From positions 5,325,497-5,389,496 of the forward strand of contig JABACO010000004.1 of the NCBI GenBank assembly GCA_013339895.1: 64,000 nt of DNA. The letters are read 5' to 3'. This document shows positions 35,908-47,867 of this stretch, one piece after another. The notes beneath the pieces were generated by a model. That model had not been told where the DNA came from and did no database searches. It saw only the letters and a list, made by a program, of their open reading frames with translations. Numbering within the stretch: position 1 is the stretch's first letter; each line of letters begins with the position of its first letter. This DNA comes from Ephydatia muelleri. Lineage: Eukaryota; Porifera; Demospongiae; Spongillida; Spongillidae. A program made the position numbers and the translations under genes.

Positions 35908-37010
35908 ATGGAAGGTCACGATCGACTGGAACGCTTTTGTTCGTCTTGCAAAGTTCAAATCGAGGTATGAAAGACATCTGAAAACTTTAAGCCATCAAGC
36001 ATATGCTCAGTGCATTTTCTTGATGAGTAAATAGAAGCCTAGGTACTAAAGGCCTAACACGTGGCAGCGCGACGATCGATACGGCACTGTGGATGTTGTC
36101 AGTATAAAACAAAAAGAATCTGTTGATGGTAAGTACTTGCTAATGTATGATGTATAAGCGTGACATGATTAGAAAATAGTGAACAAGTAAAACGAATCGA
36201 AAGGCGATGCCAAATCACCTTGAAGCATTAGCAGTACATCGAGACGTGCCTGTTCTATCATTTGGAAGGACGAGAAGGTGATGTTTTACGGATGCATTCT
36301 ATTACGCGTGGTATTTATGCTTTGATACTTTACAGTCCAACCAGGTGATACAAGGCAACTGCTACATGCAGCAACTCTCTTGTAAGCCTTTCTGAGTTGC
36401 TTCAAAGTTGCTGGCAATGGCGCATCTTGTGTGGCGCATAGCTCACGCCCGATGGTATGTTTGTGTATAGCAGCCACATGCATCAAAATGTTTTTACACC
36501 CAGTGACATACCCAACTGAAAATCGTCTTGCATATTCCGCTTACTTGCTGTCCTGAAGTGCAAAGTTTGCCTGGGCATCGTTCTCCAGCATTGGTAAGTG
36601 TGTCTTGCCCGAGATATTGCTGACAATTGAATATGTATTTCACTACAGCACACTACGATCTGGGATTCACTCTGTCAGACCTAGGTACGCTTTTCTGATG
36701 GTTATCTCTACATTTCATTATACATATGTTATTTAGATGCAAGTGTGAGGAGCTGCTTTCAAAGTGAGGAGGGATGCTGCTGCATTGTGCAATAGCTGGA
36801 ACCACTCATAGTTGGCACAGCACCACTCACAAGCATACTTCCAGTCCTTCTGTCAGCATCTCTTGTTCAAACTCTGTCATCCATCAGTGCGGCACAACAT
36901 ACATATTTGAAGAGAAGGCAGTTGCAGCCAGTCTGGAGTGGCACGGAGTAACTCAAAACACTTTGTTTTTGCTGCATGATTGGTCTAATACATTGTATTG
37001 TTTTGTAATC
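35908..37010 (+). pseudogene. Internally deleted second copy of the inner element's transposase gene
   Basis: 35908-36018 repeats exon 1 (a start, a shortened finger, the SHQAYAQC segment), 36330-36480 repeats the intron/exon 3 region (aaccaggtgatacaaggcaa; tgctggcaatggcg), and 36680-37010 repeats the last exon (gtcatccatcagtgcggcac; gttttgtttttgctgcatga-type text). The finger has lost bases and the central core is absent. It is a deletion derivative lying in tandem behind the full gene. Confidence 0.8.
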
Positions 37011-37291
37011 GTGTGTGTTTACTTGTGTCCTATTTCATTTTTTTTTTTAATGATAAAAATAAATAAATAAAAAGAAATTTTTTCATAATATATACGACGA
37101 TCGCTAAATAAGAATACCACAGACGAATCATCCCTTCTACGGTTCCGATTCACCTGTTGAGTGTAATGATTCACCCGCGATAATAAAATAGGTGAGACAG
37201 AAAGCTGCCGAAAGGATATGATTCATCTCCATTAACACGGAAACGTGACAGATATTGTATCCGTCTGATTCACAATTAGAAAACTGGTGGT

Positions 37292-37480
37292 GTAATGACT
37301 CCCGTTTTCAATGACTCCCGGTCATTGATCACCAGGGATAAATGACTCCCGGTCATTGACCCCTAGAGATTAGTGACCCCCCGGACATTTGTACCTAGGT
37401 ATGAATGACCCCCCCATGATTCCAATGACTCCCCCATAAAGCATTGGTACCTAGGTATTAATGACCCCCATCCCAGATGA
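37292..37480. repeat. Array of aatgactccc motifs at the Ginger-type left end
   Basis: About eight copies of aatgac(t/c)ccc or its near variants, some with ggtcattga inverses, spaced 15-40 bases apart. Copies also occur at the right end (43170-43205) and near 40365-40395. They are likely transposase-binding sites. Confidence 0.6.
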
Positions 37481-37633
37481 TTGCAATGATTGGTAGGTAT
37501 ATGACGTTAATTAAATTCTGCCATCTTTGCGATGAACTCTCGTAGGATACATAATAATATGACTGAAGAACAAATACATGTTGAACAAATACATGATGCA
37601 ACAATGGTGCAGCCACTCAATAAATTGAAACTC

Positions 37634-40309
37634 TTATTCACTAATGCAGCTATTACACTTCCAGCTTTTAGGGACTTCGTTCTTTGATTTAAATCCCACA
37701 CACTGGAAGTGATACCAGCTCTTACACGCTGTACACTGCACCATGCGTTTGTCATAGCACTCAGGCAGACGACACAGACAGAAAAGTTCTTGGTCAAAAG
37801 TCTTGAGTGTGGAGTGCTTGGCAGTATTCTTTGGAAGAGAACGTAATTCTTTTTTTGTATACTGTGGGAATCGAGATATTTCTCCAGCCTCAAGGCAGTT
37901 ATACAGATGCTGTCGCATGCTGCACTGTTTAAATACAGCTCTTGTGGGATCTTCCCCACTGCACAATTCTGTTGCAAATGCTACTGCAAATAATCCACAG
38001 TCTTTGCTTCCTTTCTGCTGTTGCACAGGAAGGACCCTAATTGACATATTCTGCACATCTGGTGCAGCTTGATAAATATGTGCAAGTTGGAGAAGTAGGG
38101 AATCACTTGGTGATGATACCAAACTGTCCATCAACAGCACTTCGCCTTGTTTGGCTCCAATATTGCTGCTGCACACCCAATGGCCTTCTACATTGAACAA
38201 TAAAAGCAATAAAGCTTATACATTTATGATATAGTCAACATGAGCTTACCAGTGTGATGAATTTGTACTGCATTATGAGAAGCTGGTTCAAACTGGAGCA
38301 CTCTTCCCAGTAGTGGTGACTGGAAACTGGAGATATTGGTATAACAGTGTTTTAGAAGAGTCTGAGCTGCATCAATGACAGCATCAGACAGCTCTCTACC
38401 ATTTTCCAAATCATCTTTATCAGATGAATAAAGTTTCAAAGTACTTATCCACACCTTGCTCTGCATCTTTTCAGGTGTTGGAGCATTTTCATCGATCACA
38501 ACTGTCTTATTTTCTCCTGTTGATGATAAACAATTAGGTGCAACTGATGATATGGGCTGTGGTAGAACTGATGACTCCAAAGAATGTGAATGATACTCTG
38601 TTAATCGACACACATTCACTCCATTTTTTAGAACCTTCCCAGTCCTAGCATTACGCAAAGTGTAAACACCTTTGTCATTGACAGTGTGAATGCAGTAGGG
38701 ACCCATCCAGCGTGGCTTCAATTTGTCTCCTTTCTTTGTGTCTCGAGCACTATTCCTTAAAAGTACCTGGGTTCCAACACTGAACACCTTTATTGTAAAG
38801 ATTGAAAAAAGTTAATTGTTAACAATTGCCATATCAATACCTTGGATGAAGCATGCTTCTTGTCATATAATGCCTTGTCCTTTTGCTGTGCAACTTGAAT
38901 ATTTGCTAGTGCCCTTTCATATATCTTATCCCTGAGTTGCTGCATTTCCTTGGCACGCTGGATTATATGGTCTACTTCCAGGCCACTGCATGCTTCATGT
39001 GTAGTACCATCAATCCAATCTTCAATTATACCAGAGCATCCTGTGTTCTCATCATCTTCCTCATCCATTATAATTCCCATTTCAGCATCCTTTTCATCAT
39101 CTTCACATTCCTTTTCATTGCCACTGCTCACTTCATTCAAGGGGTCCATCTCCACAGGAAGTATAGCCTTACTATTGAAACCAAAGACATGACCATAATG
39201 AAAGGAGGTGCAAATAATGAATTCTTACCGACAATACATAAGTTCAAAAGGAGATAATTTAGTAGCTTTCTGTTTTGCTGTTCGGTAAGCAAAGAGTATT
39301 GCAGAGATGTGGTCATCCCAATTGTTCTGTTCATCATTAACTACTTTTTGCAGTGCAGTCTGCAAAGTCTGATTAAACCTCTCTGTAAGCCCATTGCTTT
39401 GTGGATGGTATGCAGATGTAAGGCAGTGTTTTGTTCCAGTTAATGCAAACAATTCAGCCTGCACTGCGTTAACAAATTCCCGTCCTTGGTCTGAGATAAC
39501 CACTTCACAGCATCCAAATCTGCAAGCAAGTAGATGATAACATTATGCAGCAAATTAAATGAATTAAAACATAGTATCCAAGGTATATATAAATATGACT
39601 AACCTGCAAAACATCTCAAATAAGAACTGTGCCACTGCTAAAGCAGTCTTGTTGGGAATTGGACATGCCTCAGGCCACTTGCTAAAATAGTCCAAAAGAG
39701 TTACGATATACTTGTTTCCTTTTTTCGTTTCAGGCAATGGACCAATCAAGTCAATACCCACCTATGTTGAATAAAATTATTTGTATTTATTCAATCAAAA
39801 TTCAGTAACACACTTACTTTATGCCACACCTGCGCACGGACAGGAACTGGATGCAACTTTGCATTGCTCTTTACAAACTTAGGGTTCATCCTTTGGCATA
39901 CATCGCATTCCTTGACGTACTTCTTGATATCTTCATACATATTCTTCCAAAAAAATCTCGCGGAGATCTTATCTATTGTTTTGTCACGTCCCAGATGACT
40001 ACCTGTGCATACAAAATCTATTATTTGAAATCAAGCAGAAGATTGCAACAAACCTGCAACTCCAGCGTGGCATGATTCGAGGATGCGCTCCTTTTCTTCA
40101 TCTGATCGAACGCAAACACGCCACAAAGCATCATCTTTGCCCTCGCAAGTAATATTCTTGCGGTAGTGTAGCACACCGTCTTCCAGCTTGTAGTTGTTTC
40201 GACACTTCCTCCTGAAGTTAGCTTTTTCGCCTTTTTCCATCCCTTCCTCATATTCTCCGTATATCAGGTACTTTTCAACAGCTCTCAATTCTTCCTTAAA
40301 CTCCTCCAT
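37634..40309 (-). CDS. Ginger-type transposase: H2C2 finger, integrase core, GPY domain, Ulp1 protease, PHD finger
   Basis: Start Met at 40309. Exons (ends approximate): 40054-40309; about 39817-40002 (zinc part, YVKECDVCQRMNP); 39604-39761 (core first Asp in GIDLIGPLPET, FSKWPEACPI); about 39225-39520 (second Asp in VISDQGREF, Glu in NGLTERFNQTL); about 38843-39173 (acidic insert); 38250-38787 (GTQVLLRNSARDTKKGDKLK and a WMGPYCIHTVNDKGVYTLRN GPY/F-like domain); 37634-38187, with Ulp1-type His (EGHWVC), Asp (LLMDSLV), Gln (LPVQQQKGSKDCG) and Cys, then a PHD finger (CLCRLPECYDKRMVQCTACK). Integrase-like transposases with Ulp1 and PHD parts are known for Ginger1 elements. The order of all catalytic residues looks complete. 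Introns are short and no clear frame break was seen. Confidence 0.8.
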
Positions 40310-42060
40310 CTTCAACGCCACGCCAGCTGTAACTATAATAGATCTAGAATCGTCAAGCACGTGGGGGTCATTGAACCCAGGCGGGAGTCACGTGAACCTA
40401 ACACAGCAATTCAGGGCTTTGATTCCGGGCCCGTGACAGCACGCAATATCACCCGGAAGAGCGTGCTTCCGAATTTTGCGCGCCATGTGCTCTCGAAATC
40501 GTGAGTGGACCGATTTCATACGAATGATTTCTCGGTCCCGGAGGATTATTTGTATGCGCACGGGGTAATTCGAGAGCAACGTCGCGCGCGAACGTGCAAT
40601 TTTGTACGTGACCGAGGAACCTACCGTGTACGCGCAATATAGAACTATCGTATGACGTAAGGAAAGTTAAATATACTAGTTAATACTATCATTATTTCTC
40701 AGGTTATTGATCACATAGTCAAAAAATTTAATGTTTCAAGTTTACAAATATGAAACATAGAAAGTTGATAAGAGAACAAACCTGTTCGTAGAAAAGAAAG
40801 CATAACTGAAACAACACTTTTACCAAAAAATGGCCTTACCTCCCAGCAGTTGATGGTGACGTTGTAACATCTGACTTCCACAACACAGGTCTTTCTTTAG
40901 AATAGTTCACTGCTGTCAACCCGAATGCACGTAGAATACACCGCCATTTGAGCGAAAGGAAAAGGGTAACAATAACGAGGTGCTGTTAGATCACGTACGT
41001 TTTAGCGCTCTTGTTCAGCCAGGATGTTTCAGGTAGATCAAGGAATCCAACATTTCTGCCATAATGCAGTAGAGAACACCATTATTCTGTTCCCGACGTT
41101 ACGCCTTGGAAGCAAACAAAGTGCCACACAAAAACACGTAATTGACAGCTTACCTCGCTGTGTAGCGTAGCCGGCCGTTCTTTCTAACCAACAACCTGAA
41201 ATGAGCGTAGGCTAAAGGTAACTCACCTGGCTTTCGTGTGACGATATTGGAATAAAATGGCACCTCTCTGACTTACAGTGGAAGATGTAGTGTTCCACAG
41301 CGGTCATACATCCTATCAAAAAAACATTCTGTGGAGCCATACTTACCGACGCGAGACGAAAATAATCATCACGTGATTCACGTGGCTGCGTCGTCATGAT
41401 GTTTTACTAATGACATGGTGATTGCAGACCTCGCCTGCTGAGAGCGTGAGGCATTCTGAAAGACATTTCCATAATGGGAGGTTGGAGTTGGAATCCTGAG
41501 CCTTAATATAAATGATATGACAAGCGGCCGTTCATAAATTACGTCACCTATATGGACCCCTCTTATACTGATGTATGCTTCATGTATACATCGTCACACT
41601 GGCTGCTACCACCCTGCATGCTGGGGACCCTTCGAAGTGACGTAATTTATGGATGGCACCAAAGAAGACACCGAGAGAACGAGGTACATTCTAGCGATAG
41701 ATTGTTTGCGTGCCCCGCCTCTTTATATGATGCATATAATACGTAACATCACGCAGCAGAACATATAATATAGTCTCCAGGGCAAGCTGAAGCATAAACC
41801 ATCGTCCAAGAAATATATAAAAATGCATTTCTTCATAAAAAATAACCAAGCCATTGACTGACCGTTTTGGTCGCCTCAGCTAATGCTCGTACCATTCTGA
41901 GTCGTTCTTACACCTTGTGCAGCAGGTGGATGAACTTTGTGTGTAATTGTGTGTGGTTATATACTTGTGTAGCACTGTACTCAGAACCAAGTCAACAAGA
42001 TGAAAAACTATTCATTAACGTTACTCTGATAGGTGAAAAGATTCTTGATGCATTTCCAGT
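40310..42060. other. Non-coding right half of the Ginger-type element
   Basis: Upstream of the transposase start. A terminal-repeat-like motif, gggggtcattgaacccaggc followed by gggagtca, lies at about 40365-40395, just in front of the gene. No other coding sequence seen. Confidence 0.5.
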
Positions 42061-42080
42061 GAGTGCTGCATAGGTCAGTA

Positions 42081-42790
42081 GAAGACCAGTGGGGTGATGT
42101 CTCATACCAATGTGAAGCTTACTGGACAAACCTTGCATCACATACAATGAAATGTAGTGATACTCACGTCAGTATGTATACCATTATTAGTGACAAACGA
42201 CTTACCTGATAGCCACACCCTTCAGAATCACGTGACCCTCAGAAGACCATTGGGGCGATGTCTCATACCAATGTGAAGCTTACTGGACAAACCTTGTGTC
42301 ACATACAATGAAATGTAGTGATACTCACGTCAGTATGTATACTATTATTAGTAACAAATGACTCACCTGATAGCCACACCCTTCAGAATCACGTGACCCT
42401 CTGAAGACCATTGGGGTGATGTCTCATACCAATGTGAAGCTTACTGGACAAACCTTGTGTCACATACAATGAAATGTAGTGATACACACGTCAGTATGTT
42501 TACCATTATTAGTGAAAAACGACTCACCTGAGATAGCCACACCCTTCAGAATCACGTGACCCTCAGAAGACCATTGGGGTGATGTCTCATACCAATGTGA
42601 AGCTTACTGGACAAACCTTGCTTCACATACAATGAAATGTACCATAGATTATTTAGACATCTATGAATGTGCTGAGTGATACGTGTATACCATTATTAGA
42701 TCTAGAGACAAATTACTCACCGAAGATAGCCACACCCTTCCGAATCACATCACCCTAAGAAGACCACTGTGGTGAGGCCTCAGACCAATG
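42081..42790 (+). repeat. Tandem repeat, unit about 161 bp, a little over four copies
   Basis: Copies start with agaagaccattggggtgatg at about 42081, 42242, 42403 and 42566, with a diverged one at 42758. Each includes ttactggacaaaccttg and cagaatcacgtgaccctc. It lies inside the Ginger-type element. Confidence 0.9.
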
Positions 42791-43217
42791 TGAGTACATA
42801 CAACTAGCTATAGCCTTGTTCTGACCCCTGAGCGACAACGAGTGCACAATATTTTCGGTTTCAGGCATTAGAAAACTAGCTTTTTTTGACCTCACATACC
42901 TTAATTAAAAATTCGTGGGACCTGTCCTCTACTGCAGCTGTAGCCTCGGCGTGTTGTAACCTTAAAAGAGGTATTCGAATTCAAATTCAATCATACGTGA
43001 GGAGAGGGTTAAATGGCCATTTAATGATATTCCCGTACAGGATTGGGCGGTGAAATAATGGGACTACGTTAATCGTGAGTGCACGCTTTGTGATATGCAC
43101 GGATGCATGACTGAATACGTATTTTGTAATCACCCGCGTGCGGACGGCCGAATTGCTGTGTAAGGTGTCAATGACTGGGGAGTCATTGCAGCCGGGGAGT
43201 CATTGATCCCTCCGACA

Positions 43218-43760
43218 CCGGACAGCAAAAAAGAGCTGTATCGGGCAGAATTGACAACTCGAACTAGACGGCGAGACGAGGATTGGGCTACCTATGGCAA
43301 TGTATTGAGGACATTGGCTGATAAGGCGTACAGTGACCTAGAAGAAAAGGCGCGCGAACGCCTCGCCTTAGGTCAGTTTCTCTCCAACATTGAAAACCCA
43401 CAGGTTGCGTTTGGCGTACGTCAAAAGTGCCCTGAGACCTTGGACGCGGCAGTTAGAATGACTATTGAACTGGAGTCATACCTAAAGATTACCACTACCC
43501 CTCAGCCCCGGATCCAGCATAGCCACACCTGTTGTAGCGGCTGCTACATCAGCGGACGAGTCCGAACCACTATCCAAAGCCTTACAGCTCTTGAATGAGA
43601 GGCTAGACAAGCTGGAGGTCATGGTGGTGAGTAAATCTAATCCATCTTCACAGGAAAAGCAAGATACCGACAGAGCAAAGGATGCTGGAAAAAGGGGGCC
43701 GATATGTTGGAACTGTGGAAAGAGAGGACACATTGCACTGTAGGTGTTGGAGTAGCAAGA
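43218..43760 (+). pseudogene. gag: gag, 3' part, with zinc knuckle
   Basis: After the second CCGG (43218-43221) the gag frame resumes: SKKELYRAELTTRTRRRDED, ERLALGQFLSNIENPQVAFG. A one-base shift near 43500 moves it to another frame (SADESEPLSKALQLLNERLD). A CCHC knuckle (CWNCGKRGHIAL) sits at about 43700-43745 and is followed at once by a stop that seems due to another indel. Gag packages element RNA; here it is broken by the large insertion and by two small shifts. Confidence 0.85.
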
Positions 43761-43866
43761 ATTCAAAGCAGCAGGAAAACTTCAAACCCTCCATGGTAAG
43801 GGCCAGCCATGCGGGGGAGGAGCACTGAAGGCCCAGGACAGTGAAGCACAAATAGCAGTTCCCACT

Positions 43867-46800
43867 TTGTCAGTACCCAGTGGTATGTTGAGGGTTTGTG
43901 TACAAGGAACGATTGCTTCCACCCCTATAAAATTTCTAGTAGATACGGGTGCAGCAGTGTCATTATTGAGTAGCAAAATATGGAGAGAGATAGAGAACAC
44001 AAGGGTCCCTATTGTTATGCAGCCATGGTTGGGTGAAAAACTAGTGGGGGTTAATGGCACTCCATTGTCTGTTAGAGGATGTATACATGCGCCCTTGTGC
44101 ATTGGTGGTACTCAGTTCAATGGATCCTTTGTCATAGCAAGTGACCTTTGGGTAGAAGCAATTGTTGGATTAGATTTCATTAGGGCACATAAGTGTGTTA
44201 TTGACTGCTCTAATAACACTATTAGCTTCAAATCAGCAGATGTGTCCGTAGAACTCCTATCTCCAAAAGCAATGGAAGAAATGTCATCCACAGTCAGGTC
44301 GATAGGACTGGTGACAACAGAAAGAATACTTGTACCTCCTGAGTGTGAAATGGAGTTGATGGTCGCACCGGTGGACAATACGGTTAGGGCATTGGGCGGT
44401 GTTTGGATGGTAGAAAATGACTCTAAGCTGAGTCATGGGGTGATAGTTGCCAGAGCTAATACAAGTCCGTCAGATGGACTGGTTCCTATTCGTATTCTTA
44501 ATCCTCGAGAGTGCAGCATTGAGCTGAAGAAAGGAACTGAACTGGCTAAAATGGATCATATCGAACAGGGTTCTATACTCAATGTCTCAGTCACAACAAG
44601 CAGAGAATCTTCAACTACGAACCAGCTGCTGTGGGAGATGGTGAACAAGGTGGGTGATTGTCTCGGGACTAAGGAGAAAGAACAGTTGTACGTGTTGTTA
44701 CAAGAATATGCAGATGTGTTCTGTTTCAGAAGTAACGAATTGGGGCGAACGTCAGTATTGCGCCACCATATTAACATAGAAAATGCTTCCCCAATCCATC
44801 AGCTTCCCCGACGTGTTCCCCAGGCACGCCGAGAAGAAGTGCGCCGTTTGCTGAGAGAAATGCTTGACAATGGTGTTATTGAGCCTTCTGATAGCTCATG
44901 GTCGTCCCTTGTTGTGCTGGCCAAGAAAAAGGATGGTAGCTTGCGTTTCTGTGTGGATTATAGAAAAGTAAATGCTGTAACAAGAAAGGATGCCTATCCT
45001 CTCCCCAGAGTCGACGACACATTGGACACGTTAGGCGGGTCAAAGTTCTTTACCACCTTGGACCTCGCCAGTGGGTACTGGCAGGTAGAAGTGGCCACAG
45101 AAGATAGGCCAAAGACGGCATTTGTAACACCGGAGGGACTTTTTCAGTTCAAGGTAATGCCGTTTGGCCTTTGTAATGCCCCTGCTACTTTTCAACGCCT
45201 AATGGACAGGGTATTGGGCGGCCTTAAATGGTCAAGCTGTTTAGTGTATTTTGATGACATCATTGTTATTGGTAGCACTTTTTCGGAGCACTTAAAGCAT
45301 TTGGCAGCTGTACTAACCCATCTCAGGCAGTCGGGGTTGAAACTGAATCCAACTAAATGCAAACTTTGCCAGCAGCAAGTGACGTTTCTAGGACACATTG
45401 TCTCTACCCAGGGCATATCCAAAGACCCGGAAAAGGTCGAAGTGATTGCGAAGTGGCCCACACCTCAATCTAAGCGTGATGTCCAACAGTTTTTGGGACT
45501 GGCGAATTATTACCGCAGATTTATCAAAGATTTTGGTGTCATTGCTAAGCCACTTAATCGACTAACAGAAAAGAACACTACATTTGAATGGTCAACTACA
45601 TGTCAGCGTGCTTTTGAAAACCTTCGAAACTGCTTGGTGGAGCCCCCGGTTCTGGCCTATCCAAACTACACGAGGGACTTTCTCCTAGATACCGATGCTA
45701 GTAACTGTGGGATCGGTGCGGTACTCTCGCAAGTTGATGATTCTGGTGCTGAAAGGGTTATTTGTTACGCTAGCCGTTCTCTCAGTAGGCAGGAGCAGAG
45801 ATACTGCGTGACCCGAAGGGAATTGCTGGCAGTCGTGGAGTTCACTCAGCATTTCCGCCACTACCTCTTAGGAAGGAAGTTCATTTTAAGAACCGACCAC
45901 AGGGTCACTTGTCTGGTTAAGAAATTTTAAGGAACCCGAGGGACAGCTGGCTAGATGGCTTGAACGCCTGGAAGAGTACAACTTCACAGTGGTTCATAGA
46001 AAAGGATCTCAACATAACAATGCAGATGCCCTTTCGCGATTACCTTGTCGGCAGTGTGGGCGTGATAGCCATACCACAGAAAACAGTGATGCGACACTAC
46101 CTGAAGTAATGGGAGTTGTGACCAGCAGTCCTTTCCAGACATACAGTACCGAGGAGATGCGTAAGTTGCAAATGGAGGATACTATTATTGGACCGGTGTT
46201 TGCTGCAGTTAAGAGTGGGAGGCGACCACTGGCGGATCAGGTAAGTGCATGGCAAAGAGAGAGCAAGTGGTTGCTACAACAGTGGGAATCTCTGTGTATG
46301 TATAATGGGCTAATGTATAGGAGAAATTTTCTTGAGCAGATGACTAAACTCCAACTAGTGCTACCCTACTCCCTGCATTGCGAGGTATTGAAAGAGCTCC
46401 ACGAAGGCGCTGTGGGTGGACACCTTGGTGAAAGCAAGATGCTGGGACGACTCAAAGAACGCTTTTATTGGCCTAGTTGCAGTGAGGCAGTATCGGATTG
46501 GTGTAAGTCATGTATTAAGTGTGCCACTAGGAAGACCACAGTACCAAAACCAAGGGCAGGCCTTCAGACTATCCGAGCGGGGTACCCCATGCAGATAGTG
46601 TGTGTGGACATTATGGGACCACTACCAGAGACGGAGAGAGGGAGCAAGTATGTCTTGGTAGTGGCAGACTACTACACTAAGTGGGTGGAAGTCTACGGCA
46701 TCCCTAATCAGGAGGCAACTACTGTAGCAGTAAAATTAGTTGACGAAATGTTCTGCCGTTTTTCCCCTCCCGAGCAACTCCACTCGGACCAAGGCCGCCA

Positions 46801-47725
46801 GTTTGAATCCCAGCTTATTAAAGAAATCTGCAATTTGCTTCACATCAGAAAGTCACACACTACCCCATATAGACCTCAAGGGAATGGAATGGTGGAGCGA
46901 TTTAATCGGACCCTTCTGGACATGCTGGCCACAGTGGTGGGAGATCACCCATCTGATTGGGAAATGTACATTCGAAAACTGTGTTTTGCTTATAACACAA
47001 GTACCCATTCTTCCACAGGTTTCACACCATTCTATCTAATGTTTGGTCGGCAGGCATCCATTCCTGTTGATCTGATGTTCCCTTTTAACCTAGGTCCTGA
47101 AAAGGAGCTTCGGACGTATGTGGAGCAGTTGCGGAAAGGATTGCGTGATGCTTATGCTATTGTCCGGGAGAATTGTGACGCCGATCACCGTCGGCAAAAG
47201 GCCTTGTACGATCGCAAAGTCTCTGGTCAACCGTTTGGAAAAGGGGCTTTAGTGTGGCTGTTCGACCCAGCAGTACCACGTGGGAAATGCAAAAAACTTC
47301 ATCACCCGTGGAAAGGCCCTTTCGTAGTCGTGGAGAAAGTGGGCGACAGCACTTACAAGATTCAGAGGAAAGAAGGTGGGAAGTTTCACATTGTTCATTT
47401 CGATAGATTGAAGCGGTGCAATGTGAGCGAATCCAGAGATGACCCTACACCACTTCCTACACCGCCTCTGACTGCTCACCCGGACGGAGACGGTAATATT
47501 GAGGAAAAGGATGAATTAGTACTACTGGATGACGATGACGATGAGGACGACAATTTGGACCGTGAAATTGCCGAGCAAATTATTCCGGAGAGAAACCTCC
47601 TAGGCCAGGGCCAGGCAGTTGCAGAAGTCCCTCTAGCGAACCCAGAAGCAGCTGAAACCATCCGACGTTACCCAGCCAGACACCGTCATGCTCCGGACCG
47701 CTACGGCCCCTACGTCTCATTTTAG
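43867..47725 (+). pseudogene. pol: pol: protease, reverse transcriptase, RNase H, integrase, with one frameshift
   Basis: Frame 43867-45930 holds the protease (FLVDTGAAVSLL), the RT (WSSLVVLAKKKDGSLRFCVD, FTTLDLASGYWQ, VYFDDIIVIG) and RNase H (LLDTDASNCGIGAVLSQ). It ends early because of an extra G in the ggg run at 45902-45904. The next frame continues to 47725 with the zinc-binding part, the integrase core (CVDIMGPLPET, LHSDQGRQFE, GNGMVERFNRTL) and a GPF-type C-terminal module (WKGPFVVVEKVGDSTYKIQ). The order RT, RNase H, integrase is that of Ty3/gypsy elements. Apart from the one shift all catalytic motifs are present. The first Met is not certain to be the start, because pol is usually made by frameshifting from gag. 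Confidence 0.93.
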
Positions 47726-47740
47726 AAAGAGAGGGAGCAA

Positions 47741-47867
47741 TGTAATGAGTTGAATTGTGCGCTTGCGCACAAAAGTACAAGTGCATGGAATGACTGATCG
47801 TATATATATTTTTTTGAAATGCTGTATTGATTGCTGTGATTGTCATTACTTTTGGCCAATCATTACA
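47741..47867 (+). repeat. 3' LTR
   Basis: 127 bp, nearly identical to 29721-29847; differences are confined to the tatata/ttttt part and one nearby base. Confidence 0.95.

Larger units (their letters stand above)
30134..37291 (+). mobile_element. Novel-looking CAC...GTG DNA transposon (7.2 kb) inside the Ginger-type end
   Basis: Terminal inverted repeats of 16 bases: cacgaccagttttcta at the left, and the inverse of caccaccagttttcta at the right (15 of 16 match). TA flanks both sides (30132-30133 and 37292-37293). Comparison with the intact right end of the Ginger-type element shows that the inner element sits a few bases inside the left end of its host. It carries two divergent genes (- strand 30786-31982, + strand 32003-35806) and a degenerate partial copy. 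The CAC ends and a short TA duplication suggest the CMC (CACTA/Mirage) group; this is inference. Confidence 0.75.
30120..43217 (-). mobile_element. Ginger-type DNA transposon inserted in gag, itself interrupted
   Basis: The ends are tgtcgtagg (30120) and cctccgaca (43217), flanked on both sides by CCGG, the duplication I associate with Ginger1 elements. The left inverted repeat continues at 37292 after the inner element: aatgactccc, a short spacer, then aatgactccc, ggtcattga and cacc. The right end shows the inverse of this order. Own DNA is 30120-30133 plus 37294-43217, about 5.9 kb. It encodes an integrase-like transposase on the - strand. Confidence 0.85.
29721..47867 (+). mobile_element. 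Ty3/gypsy-type LTR retrotransposon, split by nested DNA transposons
   Basis: Two 127-bp LTRs (29721-29847 and 47741-47867) begin tgtaatgag and end caatcattaca. They differ only around a TA/T stretch, so the insertion is young. A primer-binding-like site, tggcgtagtcggcag, follows the 5' LTR and a purine tract (gaaagagagggagcaa) precedes the 3' LTR. The internal order is gag, protease, RT, RNase H, integrase. Removing the inserted DNA at 30120-43217 and one CCGG leaves about 5 kb, a normal length. The target duplication is unclear: acaca before, aacac after. Confidence 0.95.
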
